Of a stretch of DNA of 64,000 nucleotides, positions 56,649 to 64,000 are shown in pieces. The translations under genes were made by a program, and so were the position numbers. The notes beneath the pieces were generated by a model. The model ran no database searches. It saw only the letters and a program-made list of their open reading frames with translations, and was not told the origin of the DNA. The stretch is from Roseiarcus sp963824475 (GTDB taxonomy: Bacteria > Pseudomonadota > Alphaproteobacteria > Rhizobiales > Beijerinckiaceae): positions 1,426,001 through 1,490,000 of the forward strand of contig CAWGPR010000012.1 of NCBI GenBank assembly GCA_963824475.1, in the 5' to 3' direction. Within the stretch, counting starts at the first letter, position 1, and every line of letters begins with the position of its first letter.

Positions 56649-56858
56649 CTACCCCTTCTCCACCCACTCGTCGCCCACCTTCTCGTACTCGCGCTTCACC
56701 GCCGCCCAGGCGATGCGGAAGGCGGCCTCCTCCTGGCGCGGATCGTGGGCGTGAGCGGCGTAGGCGTGGTTGAAGGCCTCGCGAAAAATATCCTGCGCGT
56801 GTTCAGGGAGATGGGAGCGGACGGACGGCGGCAGGTCGGCGTTGACGTGATAGGGCAT
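56649..56858 (-). CDS. chaB: ChaB family protein
   Basis: The 69-aa product starts MPYHVNADLPPSVRSHLPEH and has AQDIFREAFNHAYAAH and the closing AAFRIAWAAVKREYEK, the full ChaB fold (E. coli ChaB is 76 aa). ChaB was named as a regulator of the ChaA cation antiporter but its direct role is unsettled. It lies convergent to the ClC gene and 28 nt downstream of a DUF465 gene in the same direction. Confidence 0.88.
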   Translation of the reverse strand: MPYHVNADLPPSVRSHLPEHAQDIFREAFNHAYAAHAHDPRQEEAAFRIAWAAVKREYEKVGDEWVEKG

Positions 56859-56886
56859 GGGCGGCTTCCGTTAGGGATCGCGCCCT

Positions 56887-57108
56887 TCAGGCGATGATGT
56901 CGGGCGTGAGCTGGTCCTCGAGCCGCGCCAGCTTATCGCGCAACAGGAGCTTTCGTTTCTTGAGCCGCTGCAATTGCAATTGGTCAGCCTGACCTGCCTC
57001 CCGCAGCGCCTCGATCGCCGCGTCGAGGTCGCGATGCTCCTCTCGCAGCCGCTCGACTTGGGCGACCAGCGCGGCGCGTTCCTCCGGGCTGAGCCCCTTA
57101 TCATTCAT
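56887..57108 (-). CDS. YdcH/DUF465 family small coiled-coil protein
   Basis: The 73-aa product is a helical hairpin: SPEERAALVAQVERLREEHR, DLDAAIEALREAGQADQL, and the typical LQRLKKRKLLLRDKLARLED core. DUF465 proteins are common in alphaproteobacteria; function unknown. It is divergently arranged to a second DUF465 gene at 57412 and precedes chaB. Confidence 0.83.
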   Translation of the reverse strand: MNDKGLSPEERAALVAQVERLREEHRDLDAAIEALREAGQADQLQLQRLKKRKLLLRDKLARLEDQLTPDIIA

Positions 57109-57411
57109 TCTTGCGCCACTTTACGCCAGGCTTCCGACGCCCTCAACGCCGGCCGCGCGCCGAGGCGGCTGCGACTATGGCGGCGACGACGCGGGCGCGC
57201 AAGCGCGCCACTCCCGTTCGAAGCGCCGTCCTCGGGACCCTTTCACGCATTATTAATGTTAATGTTGGGATCGATCCTAAGCCCGCCGAATCTCCCCCCA
57301 AAAATGTCGGGGCGCGGGGCGGAAATTTCACAGCGCCGAGCCATTTTGCCGCTTGCGCCGGTCGTCAGTTATGTCACAATTTCGTCGCCAAGACCATGAG
57401 GGAGCTGTCCC
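57109..57411. other. 303-nt divergent spacer of two DUF465 genes
   Basis: No gene is seen. An AT-rich stretch (CATTATTAATGTTAATGTTG at 57248-57268) in the middle is unlike the GC-rich surroundings and could hold the promoters for both genes, but no clear -35/-10 pair can be fixed. Confidence 0.4.
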
Positions 57412-57600
57412 ATGTCGATTGATTCGCATCTCAGCGAACTGGTGCGCCGCCACCAGGCCATTGAGGAAGCGATCCTAGCCGAAATCAACCGCCCGGCGTC
57501 AGACGACATCAAGGTTCACGAGCTCAAGCGTAAGAAACTTCATCTCAAGGACGAAATCGAAAGGCTCAAGCACCAGGCCGAGACCGCGCCGTCGCACTGA
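57412..57600 (+). CDS. YdcH/DUF465 family small coiled-coil protein
   Basis: The 62-aa product begins MSIDSHLSELVRRHQAIEEA and continues with VHELKRKKLHLKDEIERLKH, the DUF465 core, in a predicted helical hairpin. It is a shorter relative of the protein at 56887-57108. The two genes are divergent around one promoter region. It ends 15 nt before the convergent queG stop. No function is known. Confidence 0.85.
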   Translation: MSIDSHLSELVRRHQAIEEAILAEINRPASDDIKVHELKRKKLHLKDEIERLKHQAETAPSH

Positions 57601-57615
57601 GGCGGCGAAAAACGA

Positions 57616-59235
57616 TTACCGTCCGAGCGGCGCGGCGAGAGCGTCGCGCCACTCCTCGATAACCGCCGCGTCACGCTCCTTTCTTAAGCGCTCCGACGCG
57701 AAGGATGAAAGCTCCTCACGCGAGACTAATCGCGCGAGCGCCCAGATCGCTGCTCCGCGCACGAGCGGAGACTCATCGCCAAGCCGTTCGACTGCGAGCG
57801 CGCCGAGCGCGCGATCATCCGAGTTCCCAACCGCGATCATCACATTGCGCACGAAGCGCGCCCGCCCGATCCGCTTGACCGGGCCGCCGGCGAACAGGGA
57901 CCGAAACGACGCATCGTCCAGGCGCGCAAGTTCCGCGAGGGGCGGCGCATCGAGATCGGCGCGCGCCGCAAGCTTCGCTTCCCGCCCCACACTGGCGAAT
58001 TTGTTCCAAGGGCAGGCTGCAAGGCAGTCGTCGCAACCATAGATGCGATTGCCGATCGCGGCCCGAAGCTCAGGCGGAATCGGACCTTCATGCTCGATCG
58101 TGAGATAGGAGATGCAGCGCCGCGCATCGAGCCGGTAGGGCGCCGGGAACGCGCCAGTCGGACACGCGTCGAGGCAGGCGCGGCATTGCCCGCAATGGTC
58201 TGATTCCGGCGGGTCGGCAGGCAGGTCGAGGTCAGTGACGATCGCGCCCAGGAACAGCCAGGAGCCAAATTCGCGCGACACCAGATTGGTGTGCTTGCCC
58301 TGCCAGCCGAGCCCAGCGCGCGCGGCCAGCGGCTTCTCCATGAGCGGCGCGGTGTCGACGAAGACTTTCACGTCCGCTTTTTCCGGCCGCGCCGCGGCGA
58401 CCAGGAATGAAGCGAGCTCCTTGAGCTTGCCCTTGAGAACATCGTGATAGTCGCGATGGCGGGCGTAGACGGAGATCGCGCCGGTGTCGGGGCGCCCGAG
58501 CGCCGCCAGCGGATCGTCCGAAGGGCCGTAATTGAGGCCGAGCATCACAACGCTTTTGGCCTCTGGCATGAGCTTGCGGGGATCGGCGCGCCGCTCGAAG
58601 GTCTCGGCCATCCAGGTCATATGCCCATGCGCGCTCTCCGCGAGCCAGGCGGCGAGACGCTCGCGCGCCTGCGCCGGCGGCTCGGCGGAAGTGATCCGGC
58701 AGGCGTCGAAGCCGAGCGCGCGGGCTTTTTCGCGCAAAAGCGCTGCGGCGATGCGCGCTTGCGCGGAATCATGAAGCGCGGAACGGTCTCCCGCCCCCGA
58801 TAGCCCGTCGAGAGACGGGCGTCCTGCCGGACGCCCTATGGTGGGGGCGGGTTGGGGTGGGGGGTCGGCCAGACCGGCCGCGCGCGCGCTCAATTCGACT
58901 AGTCTCAAGCGGATCGTCTCCAACACGCCGTCAAGATTGCGGTACACATCATCGTTCGTGAACCGCAGAACGGCGAAACCTTGCGCAACAAGCGCTGCTG
59001 TTCGCGTTGCGTCGTGAGCGATTTCCCGTTCGGTCGAATGCGTCGCGCCGTCTACTTCGATGATGAGTTTGGCGTCCAAACAGGCGAAGTCAGCCACGAA
59101 GCGGCCAAGCGCGACCTGACGTCGAAATCGACAGCCTCCGATTTGTTTGCGCCGTAGACCTTGCCAAAGGCGGCGTTCAGCGCCGCTCGCGTTGCGACGC
59201 AATGTGCGCGCGACTGCGGTCAACTCGCTTGGCAT
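57616..59235 (-). CDS. queG: DUF559 nuclease-like domain fused to epoxyqueuosine reductase QueG
   Basis: The 539-aa frame starts at ATG 59235. Residues 1-115 are a DUF559 domain (VSR/PD-(D/E)xK-like) with FVADFACLDAKLIIEVDGAT (Asp49, Glu60, Asp62). Residues 116-157 are a linker encoded by repeat DNA (PPPQPAPTIGRPAG). Residues 158-539 are a complete QueG, which reduces epoxyqueuosine to queuosine in tRNA with cobalamin and two 4Fe-4S clusters. The cluster motifs are CGQCRACLDACPTGAF (from Cys348) and CDDCLAACPWN (from Cys401), and C-terminal helical repeats follow. Between DUF559 and QueG no ATG, GTG or TTG occurs in frame, so QueG seems to be read only as part of the fusion. Confidence 0.88.
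   Translation of the reverse strand: MPSELTAVARTLRRNASGAERRLWQGLRRKQIGGCRFRRQVALGRFVADFACLDAKLIIEVDGATHSTEREIAHDATRTAALVAQGFAVLRFTNDDVYRNLDGVLETIRLRLVELSARAAGLADPPPQPAPTIGRPAGRPSLDGLSGAGDRSALHDSAQARIAAALLREKARALGFDACRITSAEPPAQARERLAAWLAESAHGHMTWMAETFERRADPRKLMPEAKSVVMLGLNYGPSDDPLAALGRPDTGAISVYARHRDYHDVLKGKLKELASFLVAAARPEKADVKVFVDTAPLMEKPLAARAGLGWQGKHTNLVSREFGSWLFLGAIVTDLDLPADPPESDHCGQCRACLDACPTGAFPAPYRLDARRCISYLTIEHEGPIPPELRAAIGNRIYGCDDCLAACPWNKFASVGREAKLAARADLDAPPLAELARLDDASFRSLFAGGPVKRIGRARFVRNVMIAVGNSDDRALGALAVERLGDESPLVRGAAIWALARLVSREELSSFASERLRKERDAAVIEEWRDALAAPLGR
58839..58865 (-). repeat. flanking repeat of the DUF559 cassette, inner copy
   Basis: On the minus strand this reads GACCCCCCACCCCAACCCGC then CCCCACCA. 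It encodes the start of the DUF559-QueG linker. An almost equal sequence lies in the opposite orientation at 59239-59266. Confidence 0.8.
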
Positions 59236-59238
59236 AAG

Positions 59239-59266
59239 GACCCCCCACCCCTTACCCGCCCCCACA
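59239..59266 (+). repeat. flanking repeat of the DUF559 cassette, outer copy
   Basis: Plus strand GACCCCCCACCCCTTACCCG then CCCCCACA, 4 nt upstream of the DUF559 start codon. With the copy at 58839-58865 it makes an imperfect inverted repeat enclosing exactly the DUF559 coding part. Confidence 0.8.
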
Positions 59267-59317
59267 AGGGGGGCGGGAGCGGAGCCAGTCGCCGGCTAAG
59301 GCCCAGCGCAGAAAGCG

Positions 59318-60010
59318 CTAGAAGTCCAGATTGGCGTAGGCGACGCTCGGCGTCATTCCCGGCAGTCGCTCGGCCAGAAGCGGGCGGAACGACGGGCGCG
59401 ACTTCATCCGCGCGTACCAGGTCTTGGCGGTTTCGCTCTCGTCCCACTGCGCGTCGCCTAAATAGTCAATGCAGGATAGGTGGGCCGCCGCCGCGAGGTC
59501 GGCATAGGTCAGTCGATCGCCGGCCAGCCAGTTGCGGCCCCCGATGAGGTGACCAATGTAGCGCAGATGATAGCGCAAATTGGCGCGCGCGGCGCGCACC
59601 GCCTCCATGTCCGGGGCGCCGCCCCCTTGGCCTGAACTCATAAAGCGCTTGTTGATCTTCTCGCGCACAATCCATTGACTTGATTCATTAAAGAGCTTGA
59701 CGTTGAACCAGTGCGTGAGCCGGCGGGTCTCGGCGCGGGTCAGCGGGTCCTGCGGCATCAGCCGGCGATCGCCGAGACCCAAGCCGCGCGTCTCGTCGAG
59801 ATATTCGGCGATCACCTCCGCCCCCGACAGGCTTGCCGTTTCGTCGTCGATCATGACCGGCGTTAAGCCTTCGGGCGCCATCAGCAGGAACTCGCGGCGC
59901 CGGTCCCACGGCTTTTCTTCAACCAGACGAGGCTCGATTCCCATTTCCCCAAGGATGAGGCGGATGAAGCGGGAGTGAGGACAGAATGGATGATGGTAGA
60001 GTGTTATCAT
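59318..60010 (-). CDS. glutathione S-transferase family protein
   Basis: The 230-aa product has an N-terminal thioredoxin-like domain (MITLYHHPFCPHSRFIRLIL with the PFCPHS active-site stretch, EGLTPVMIDD with the cis-Pro, and the GAEVIAEYLDE glutathione-binding motif). A helical C-terminal domain has WLAGDRLTYADLAAAAHLSC, the conserved N-capping region. The substrate is unknown. It lies upstream of queG in the same direction, an arrangement also known in other Hyphomicrobiales. Confidence 0.9.
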   Translation of the reverse strand: MITLYHHPFCPHSRFIRLILGEMGIEPRLVEEKPWDRRREFLLMAPEGLTPVMIDDETASLSGAEVIAEYLDETRGLGLGDRRLMPQDPLTRAETRRLTHWFNVKLFNESSQWIVREKINKRFMSSGQGGGAPDMEAVRAARANLRYHLRYIGHLIGGRNWLAGDRLTYADLAAAAHLSCIDYLGDAQWDESETAKTWYARMKSRPSFRPLLAERLPGMTPSVAYANLDF

Positions 60011-60885
60011 TCAGACCCGGGCTTAGGCAGGCGGGAAACGGGAGCGGCGCCGCCGCTCGTCGGACTTCATCATCGGACTCCATCAGATGCTGCGCGCCAG
60101 GTTAACCAGTGGTTAACCCCGGCCCGGGGCCTTTGTTGCTAAAGCGACAGTCCAGCCACTGAATAGATTTAATATTCTGGCTCTGAACCGCCTCGATGGG
60201 GAGCGCGATGGCTGGCTTCTTCGCATCCCCCATTCGGGGGCGACAATAACCGGTCTGCCGCGAGCAACCGCCTCCAATCCGACCCCACAACCGGTAGCCT
60301 CCCGTAACCCGTCGTCTTCAGACTCATCGCCTCCAAGCAATTGGCGAAGCTTTATCTTTCCGCTGCGCCGACCAGGTTGTGGCAAACAAAATCTTGGCTC
60401 AACCGCAAATCCTCCGTATACTTTCCGTCAGGCCGAAACCACGCCTCCGCCATGCGGCGGCGGGACGAGAGGAAAGAGAGCATGCGCCTCACACCGAATC
60501 CGCTTGATCGATTCGGCCGTCATTCCCGACGGCCGCCGAAAGCGGCCGATCGGGAATCCAGTCGGCCTCCTTTGGAAGGGCTGGATTCCCGGTCGGACCT
60601 TCGGTCCGCGGGGGATGACAGGGAGTGGGAACGCCGAAGTTGCGCAAAGGAGGTGATAAGTCCCTGAAATGATTGGTGCGCGTAAACTTGTGCGCGCGTG
60701 AGGGGCCACGTCGAGGGCGGGGCGATCTTCTTATTTGAATCGGCCGTAACCCATTGAAAAGTCCTAATTCCGAAAAATAAGCGCTACCAAAAGCAAGCTG
60801 TTTACTAGCATTTACTCGCAATTTATGTACGTTTATTTGCTTTTGCTTGCGCGGAGTTCGCGCGCTGGTTGAATCCTCACCCTCG
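60011..60885. other. 875-nt region without a gene, rich in repeats
   Basis: No open frame has recognisable features. Visible are two GGTTAACC palindromes spaced by 3 nt (60100-60118), a CGGACCTTCGGTCCG stem-loop within a longer inverted arrangement (about 60530-60625, with GGCCGCC/GGCGGCC-type arms), and the dispersed repeat copy at 60726-60876. Confidence 0.5.
60726..60876 (+). repeat. dispersed ~145-bp repeat, copy B
   Basis: Contains TTGAATCGGCCGTAACCCAT, TGAAAAGTC and a closing CGCGCTGGTTGAATCC as in copy A at 36926-37066, same orientation. The outer parts are nearly identical, the AT-rich inner part has diverged. It ends 10 nt from the pncA stop, as copy A ends near the mutS stop. Confidence 0.85.
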
Positions 60886-61548
60886 TCAGGCTCCGACTCG
60901 AGTGAACTCGCCCAGGATCTCCGCCGACTGGATGCGCCAGACTTCGGCGGCGTTCATGCGCGCCCAGGCCTCGGCCAGAGAATTGTTGGCGTCGATCGCC
61001 CGGCAGGCGTTCTGGATGACAAACGTTTCGAAGCCTTCGCGGCGCGCGTCCAGCGCCGAATGGGCGACGCAGAAGTCGGTCGCCAGGCCGCAGGCGAAAA
61101 CCCGTTTGATCCCGCGCGCCTTGAGCAGCGCCGCAAGGCCGGTCGTCGTCTTGCCGTCGGCCTCGAGGAAGGCGGAATAGGAGTCAATTGCCGGATGCAT
61201 GCCTTTGCGCAAAATGAGGAAGGCAAGATCGACCGCGACGTCGGGGTGCAGCGCCGCGCCCGGCGTCCCCTGCACGCAATGCTCGGGCCAGAGGGTCTGG
61301 TCGCCGTAATGCAGACGCTTTGTCTCGAACGGCTTGGCGCCCTCGTGGCTCGCCGCGAAAGAGGCGTGCAACGGCGGATGCCAGTCCTGAGTAATGACGA
61401 CATTCTCAAATCGGCCCGCCAGTCGATTGACAAGCGCAACGATCTCGTCGCCTCCGTCGACCGCCAGCGCCCCGCCCGGCATGAAATCAGCCTGCAGGTC
61501 GATCGCCAGAAGAACGTCCTGGTCATTGATCGAGATTGCCGGGGCCAT
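60886..61548 (-). CDS. pncA: nicotinamidase PncA
   Basis: PncA hydrolyses nicotinamide to nicotinate for NAD salvage (and activates pyrazinamide). The 220-aa product has the catalytic Asp in LLAIDLQADFMPGGALAV, metal ligands in TQDWHPPLHASFA, the Lys region RKGMHPAIDSYSAF and the nucleophile Cys in ACGLATDFCVAHSALDA. Length is typical. A flippase-like membrane protein gene lies 15 nt upstream in the same direction. Confidence 0.95.
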   Translation of the reverse strand: MAPAISINDQDVLLAIDLQADFMPGGALAVDGGDEIVALVNRLAGRFENVVITQDWHPPLHASFAASHEGAKPFETKRLHYGDQTLWPEHCVQGTPGAALHPDVAVDLAFLILRKGMHPAIDSYSAFLEADGKTTTGLAALLKARGIKRVFACGLATDFCVAHSALDARREGFETFVIQNACRAIDANNSLAEAWARMNAAEVWRIQSAEILGEFTRVGA

Positions 61549-61563
61549 TGGGATCAGTTCCTC

Positions 61564-62496
61564 TCATCGCCGCAGCGCCCGCCACCGTTTGCGCTCATAG
61601 TTCAAAACGACGATCAGCGCGAACATCAGCGGCAGGATCAGATAGAGAAGCCGGAACACCAGCAAGGCGGCGACGACATTGGCCTGCGGCGCGTCCGGCA
61701 TCGCCTTGAGAAACGTGAACTCGAGCACGCCGAGACCCCCGGGCGCGTGGCTGATAAGCGCAATCGAAAACGAGGCGACAAAGACGCCAAGCACGATCAC
61801 GAAGCCGGGATTGGTGGCGGCAGGGAGCGCGAAATAGATGATGCCCGACGCGCCGACCAACTCCAGGGGCCCAGCGAGCAGTTGCCGCGCCGCGACTGGC
61901 GGACGCGGGTAGACAAGCTCGAAGGGGCCGATCCTGAGCGGAGGAAAATGCAGGAGGGCGCCAACGACGTAGAGGCTCGGCGCCCCGACAAGCGCCCACG
62001 CGACCGCTTGGCCGAGCCAGAGCGGCGCGCCGGCGAAGCGTTTGGCCAACTCGGGGTGAAGCAGCAGGCAAAAACCGCCCACTGTCGCCGCGCCGAGGGC
62101 GAACGTAAACGAGCAAAACGCGACGAGCACGCCGATCTCGCCAACGCTGAGGCCTTTCTCAGAATATGCCCGATATCGCACCACCGCACCCGAGAGCACC
62201 GAAGCGCCGATGTTATGGGCGAGCGCATAGGCGGTAAACGACGCCACCGCTACGTATCGCCAACTGAGGCGGCGGCCCAGATGCAGAAGCGCGATCTGAT
62301 CGTACCAGGCGAGCGCCGCATAGGCGAGCGAGGTCGAAGCGATCGCGAGCAGCCATCGGGCGAGCGAAATCGAGAACAGCGCGCTTTTCAGGCTCGCGAA
62401 CGACAGCCCGCGCAAATCCTTGAACAGCAGCCACGACGATATCGCCACGGCGCCGAGGCCGATTACCGGCCACGCGGCGTCGTGAACGCGTTTCAT
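61564..62496 (-). CDS. flippase-like/lysylphosphatidylglycerol synthase-type membrane domain protein (UPF0104)
   Basis: The product from the ATG at 62496 is 310 aa (open frame to 62601). About eight hydrophobic segments are visible. The family marks are LAYAALAWYDQIALLHLGRR, the AHNIGASVLSGAVVRYRAYS motif and the SHAPGGLGVLEFTFL motif. This is the integral membrane part of MprF-like proteins without the C-terminal aminoacyltransferase domain; such short forms may move lipids. Its substrate is unknown. It is followed by pncA. Confidence 0.85.
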   Translation of the reverse strand: MKRVHDAAWPVIGLGAVAISSWLLFKDLRGLSFASLKSALFSISLARWLLAIASTSLAYAALAWYDQIALLHLGRRLSWRYVAVASFTAYALAHNIGASVLSGAVVRYRAYSEKGLSVGEIGVLVAFCSFTFALGAATVGGFCLLLHPELAKRFAGAPLWLGQAVAWALVGAPSLYVVGALLHFPPLRIGPFELVYPRPPVAARQLLAGPLELVGASGIIYFALPAATNPGFVIVLGVFVASFSIALISHAPGGLGVLEFTFLKAMPDAPQANVVAALLVFRLLYLILPLMFALIVVLNYERKRWRALRR

Positions 62497-62808
62497 GCCA
62501 GTCCTGGATCTCAACGGCTCACCTGGCGGCCCGCTCGCTCTCCCTGCCCGAGCGATGCGGCAAACGCAAGATTGGCACCTGGCGAGCCCTTGCGCCCACA
62601 AAATGCCCGAGCTTTACAGAAAGAAGCGAATCATGCCTGACCTTGCACCTCCCGCCTCGACCGGCGCGCAGAAGGATCTCGACGATTCTCGCAATCGTTC
62701 CATCAATGTCAGCGGCGCTCGCGCGCCTGGTGAAAGCGCATCACCGAAGGGTTCGCGTGCATGATCCGGCGCCCCGACTTGACGCCATAGCGGCCTCAGC
62801 GCATCTGC
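62497..62808. other. 312-nt spacer upstream of lgt
   Basis: A plus-strand frame of 43 codons (62633-62764; MPDLAPPASTGAQKDLDDSR...) with a weak AGAAAG upstream could be a small gene, but the peptide has no recognised features. Nothing else is seen. The promoters for the two divergent genes should be here. Confidence 0.4.
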
Positions 62809-63636
62809 ATGCCCCCGATGCCGACACTCGTCCTGCCTTTTCCAGCGATCAATCCCGTCCTCGTGCAATGGGGTCCGCTGGCCATTCGCTGGTACGCGCT
62901 GGCCTATATCGCCGGTCTCGTGCTTGGTTGGCTGCTTATCCGCCGGATCGTCTCCGACGACCGGTATTGGAATGGGCAGAAGCGTCCGAGCGCCGACAGC
63001 ATCGACGATCTGCTCGTCTATTGCGCCTTCGGCGTCATCATCGGCGGCCGGCTCGGCAACGTGCTGTTCTACGACCCGCAGTATTACTTTTCCCATCCGA
63101 TCGAGATTTTCAAAATCTGGGAAGGCGGGATGGCCTTTCACGGCGGGCTGATCGGCGCGCTGATCGGCGTCCTCCTGTTCTGTCGCCGTTACAAGGCGCC
63201 GGCGCTGACCATGCTCGATCTCTGCTCGCTCGTCGCGCCGATTGGCATCTTCCTTGGCCGAATCGCCAACTTCATTCGCCCTGAACTCTGGGGCCGCCCG
63301 ACCGACGTCCCCTGGGCTATCGTCTTCCCGGGGACGGACGGCGTGCCGCGCCATCCCAGCCAGATTTACGAGGCCCTGCTCGAAGGACTGCTGGCGTTCG
63401 TCATCCTTTATGCGCTCGCGCAAAATGGCGCTCTGCGCCGTCCGGGCCTTCTCACCGGCGTGTTCGCGATCGTCTACGGCGCCGCGCGCATTTTCAGCGA
63501 ATTCTTTCGCGAGCCCGATCCGCGCCTTGAGGACCTTGGTCGAGGCCTGACGATGGGGATGGTCCTTTCCCTTCCGCTCATCATCGCCGGCGTCGGACTG
63601 CTGGCATGGAGCTATCGGCGGGGTATCTCGCCGTGA
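62809..63636 (+). CDS. lgt: prolipoprotein diacylglyceryl transferase Lgt
   Basis: Lgt adds diacylglycerol to the lipobox Cys of prolipoproteins such as Pal, in the inner membrane. The 275-aa product (ATG at 62809 or 62818) has seven likely membrane segments, the LAIRWYALAYIAGLVLGWLL start, the AFHGGLIGALIG motif with the essential His, and the signature GRIANFIRPELWGRPTDVPW. Length is typical. Its stop overlaps the next gene by 4 nt (GTGA). Confidence 0.95.
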   Translation: MPPMPTLVLPFPAINPVLVQWGPLAIRWYALAYIAGLVLGWLLIRRIVSDDRYWNGQKRPSADSIDDLLVYCAFGVIIGGRLGNVLFYDPQYYFSHPIEIFKIWEGGMAFHGGLIGALIGVLLFCRRYKAPALTMLDLCSLVAPIGIFLGRIANFIRPELWGRPTDVPWAIVFPGTDGVPRHPSQIYEALLEGLLAFVILYALAQNGALRRPGLLTGVFAIVYGAARIFSEFFREPDPRLEDLGRGLTMGMVLSLPLIIAGVGLLAWSYRRGISP

Positions 63637-64000
63637 CGCAGCTGCTCGATGAAATCAAGGCCATGATTATGGAGCGGGGACCGATCACGGTCGAGCAATA
63701 CATGCAGCTGGCGCTCGCCCACCCCGATCTTGGCTACTACATGAGCCGAGATCCATTCGGCGCAACGGGAGATTTCACCACCGCGCCGGAGATATCGCAG
63801 ATGTTCGGCGAACTGATCGGGCTTTGGGCGGCTGAAGTCTGGTCAAGCATGGGCTCGCCCGATCCGGTCCGCCTCGTCGAACTCGGTCCGGGGCGCGGCA
63901 CGCTGATGAGCGATGCTTTGCGCGCAGCTCGCATTGTTCCGGCGTTTCGCAACGCGCTCGACGTCCGGCTCGTCGAGACGAGTCCGGCGCTGGCGGCGAT
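63633..64000 (+). CDS. SAM-dependent methyltransferase of the MidA/NDUFAF7 (COG1565) family, N-terminal part
   Basis: Read directly from the GTG at 63633, the first 122 codons give TQLLDEIKAMIMERGPITVE, QYMQLALAHPDLGYYMSRDP and FGATGDFTTAPEISQMFGEL, the family N-terminus. VELGPGRGTLMSDALRAAR, the SAM-binding motif, follows. The mitochondrial member NDUFAF7 methylates an arginine of complex I; bacterial members are less studied. It overlaps lgt by 4 nt and runs off the window; the lgt-methyltransferase order is common in alphaproteobacteria. Confidence 0.9.
   Translation, partial: MTQLLDEIKAMIMERGPITVEQYMQLALAHPDLGYYMSRDPFGATGDFTTAPEISQMFGELIGLWAAEVWSSMGSPDPVRLVELGPGRGTLMSDALRAARIVPAFRNALDVRLVETSPALAA

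Noticed and set aside
62633..62764. Small ORF of 43 codons before lgt
   Set aside because: The peptide is low in complexity with no known features and only a weak RBS, so it is mentioned only as a possibility in the spacer entry.

Overview
The window is GC-rich chromosomal DNA from an alphaproteobacterium. The ribosomal and RNA polymerase proteins, the secY-adk order, the thiC-O-S-G-E-D order, a queG gene next to a GST gene, and the frequent TTG/GTG starts with 4-nt stop/start overlaps fit the Hyphomicrobiales (Rhizobiales), perhaps the Methylocystaceae/Beijerinckiaceae. That placement is inferred from protein character, not from a search.

Positions 1-27474 hold core information-processing genes, nearly all on the minus strand. 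Read in transcription order there are two blocks. The first is rplJ-rplL-rpoB-rpoC, ending at a strong intrinsic terminator at 17664-17701. The second starts at a sigma-70-like promoter at 16097-16125 and runs rpsL-rpsG-fusA-tuf, then the complete S10 and spc clusters (rpsJ to secY), then the start of adk. A plus-strand S41-family peptidase lies between the blocks. Three core genes depart from the usual frame: rpoC carries a +1 frameshift, S5 and L30 are one open frame, and (further on) thiD carries a -1 frameshift. Together these suggest either small consensus errors in the assembly or real lesions.

Positions 27475-37110 are metabolic and accessory. They hold a structured leader of rplJ, a tiny Tat-signal Arg/Trp-rich protein, a zinc alcohol dehydrogenase, an enolase-superfamily dehydratase, a LigB-type dioxygenase, and an ada gene translationally coupled to a 2OG-Fe(II) oxygenase. 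A DUF4258/DUF2283 pair follows, split by a DDE transposase gene.

Positions 37111-50614 hold mutS, a DUF3280 gene, a decayed DUF3095 gene, a full thiamine operon under a TPP riboswitch (thiC-thiO-thiS-thiG-thiE-thiD), a membrane protein, pal-cpoB of the Tol-Pal system, and tilS.

Positions 50615-53155 look like a small decayed island. A 3' half of a CAT-anticodon tRNA, a GT87-like membrane glycosyltransferase and a ParB-like remnant are followed by an intact CAT-anticodon tRNA.

Positions 53310-64000 hold purK-purE, a ClC channel, chaB, two divergent DUF465 genes, a DUF559-QueG fusion, a GST, pncA, a flippase-like membrane protein, lgt, and the start of a MidA/NDUFAF7-type methyltransferase.

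Several families of palindromic or dispersed repeats run through the window. Some lie inside reading frames (the 2OG oxygenase, thiD, the thiE start and the DUF559-QueG linker). These repeat-in-gene events are the least expected feature of the region.
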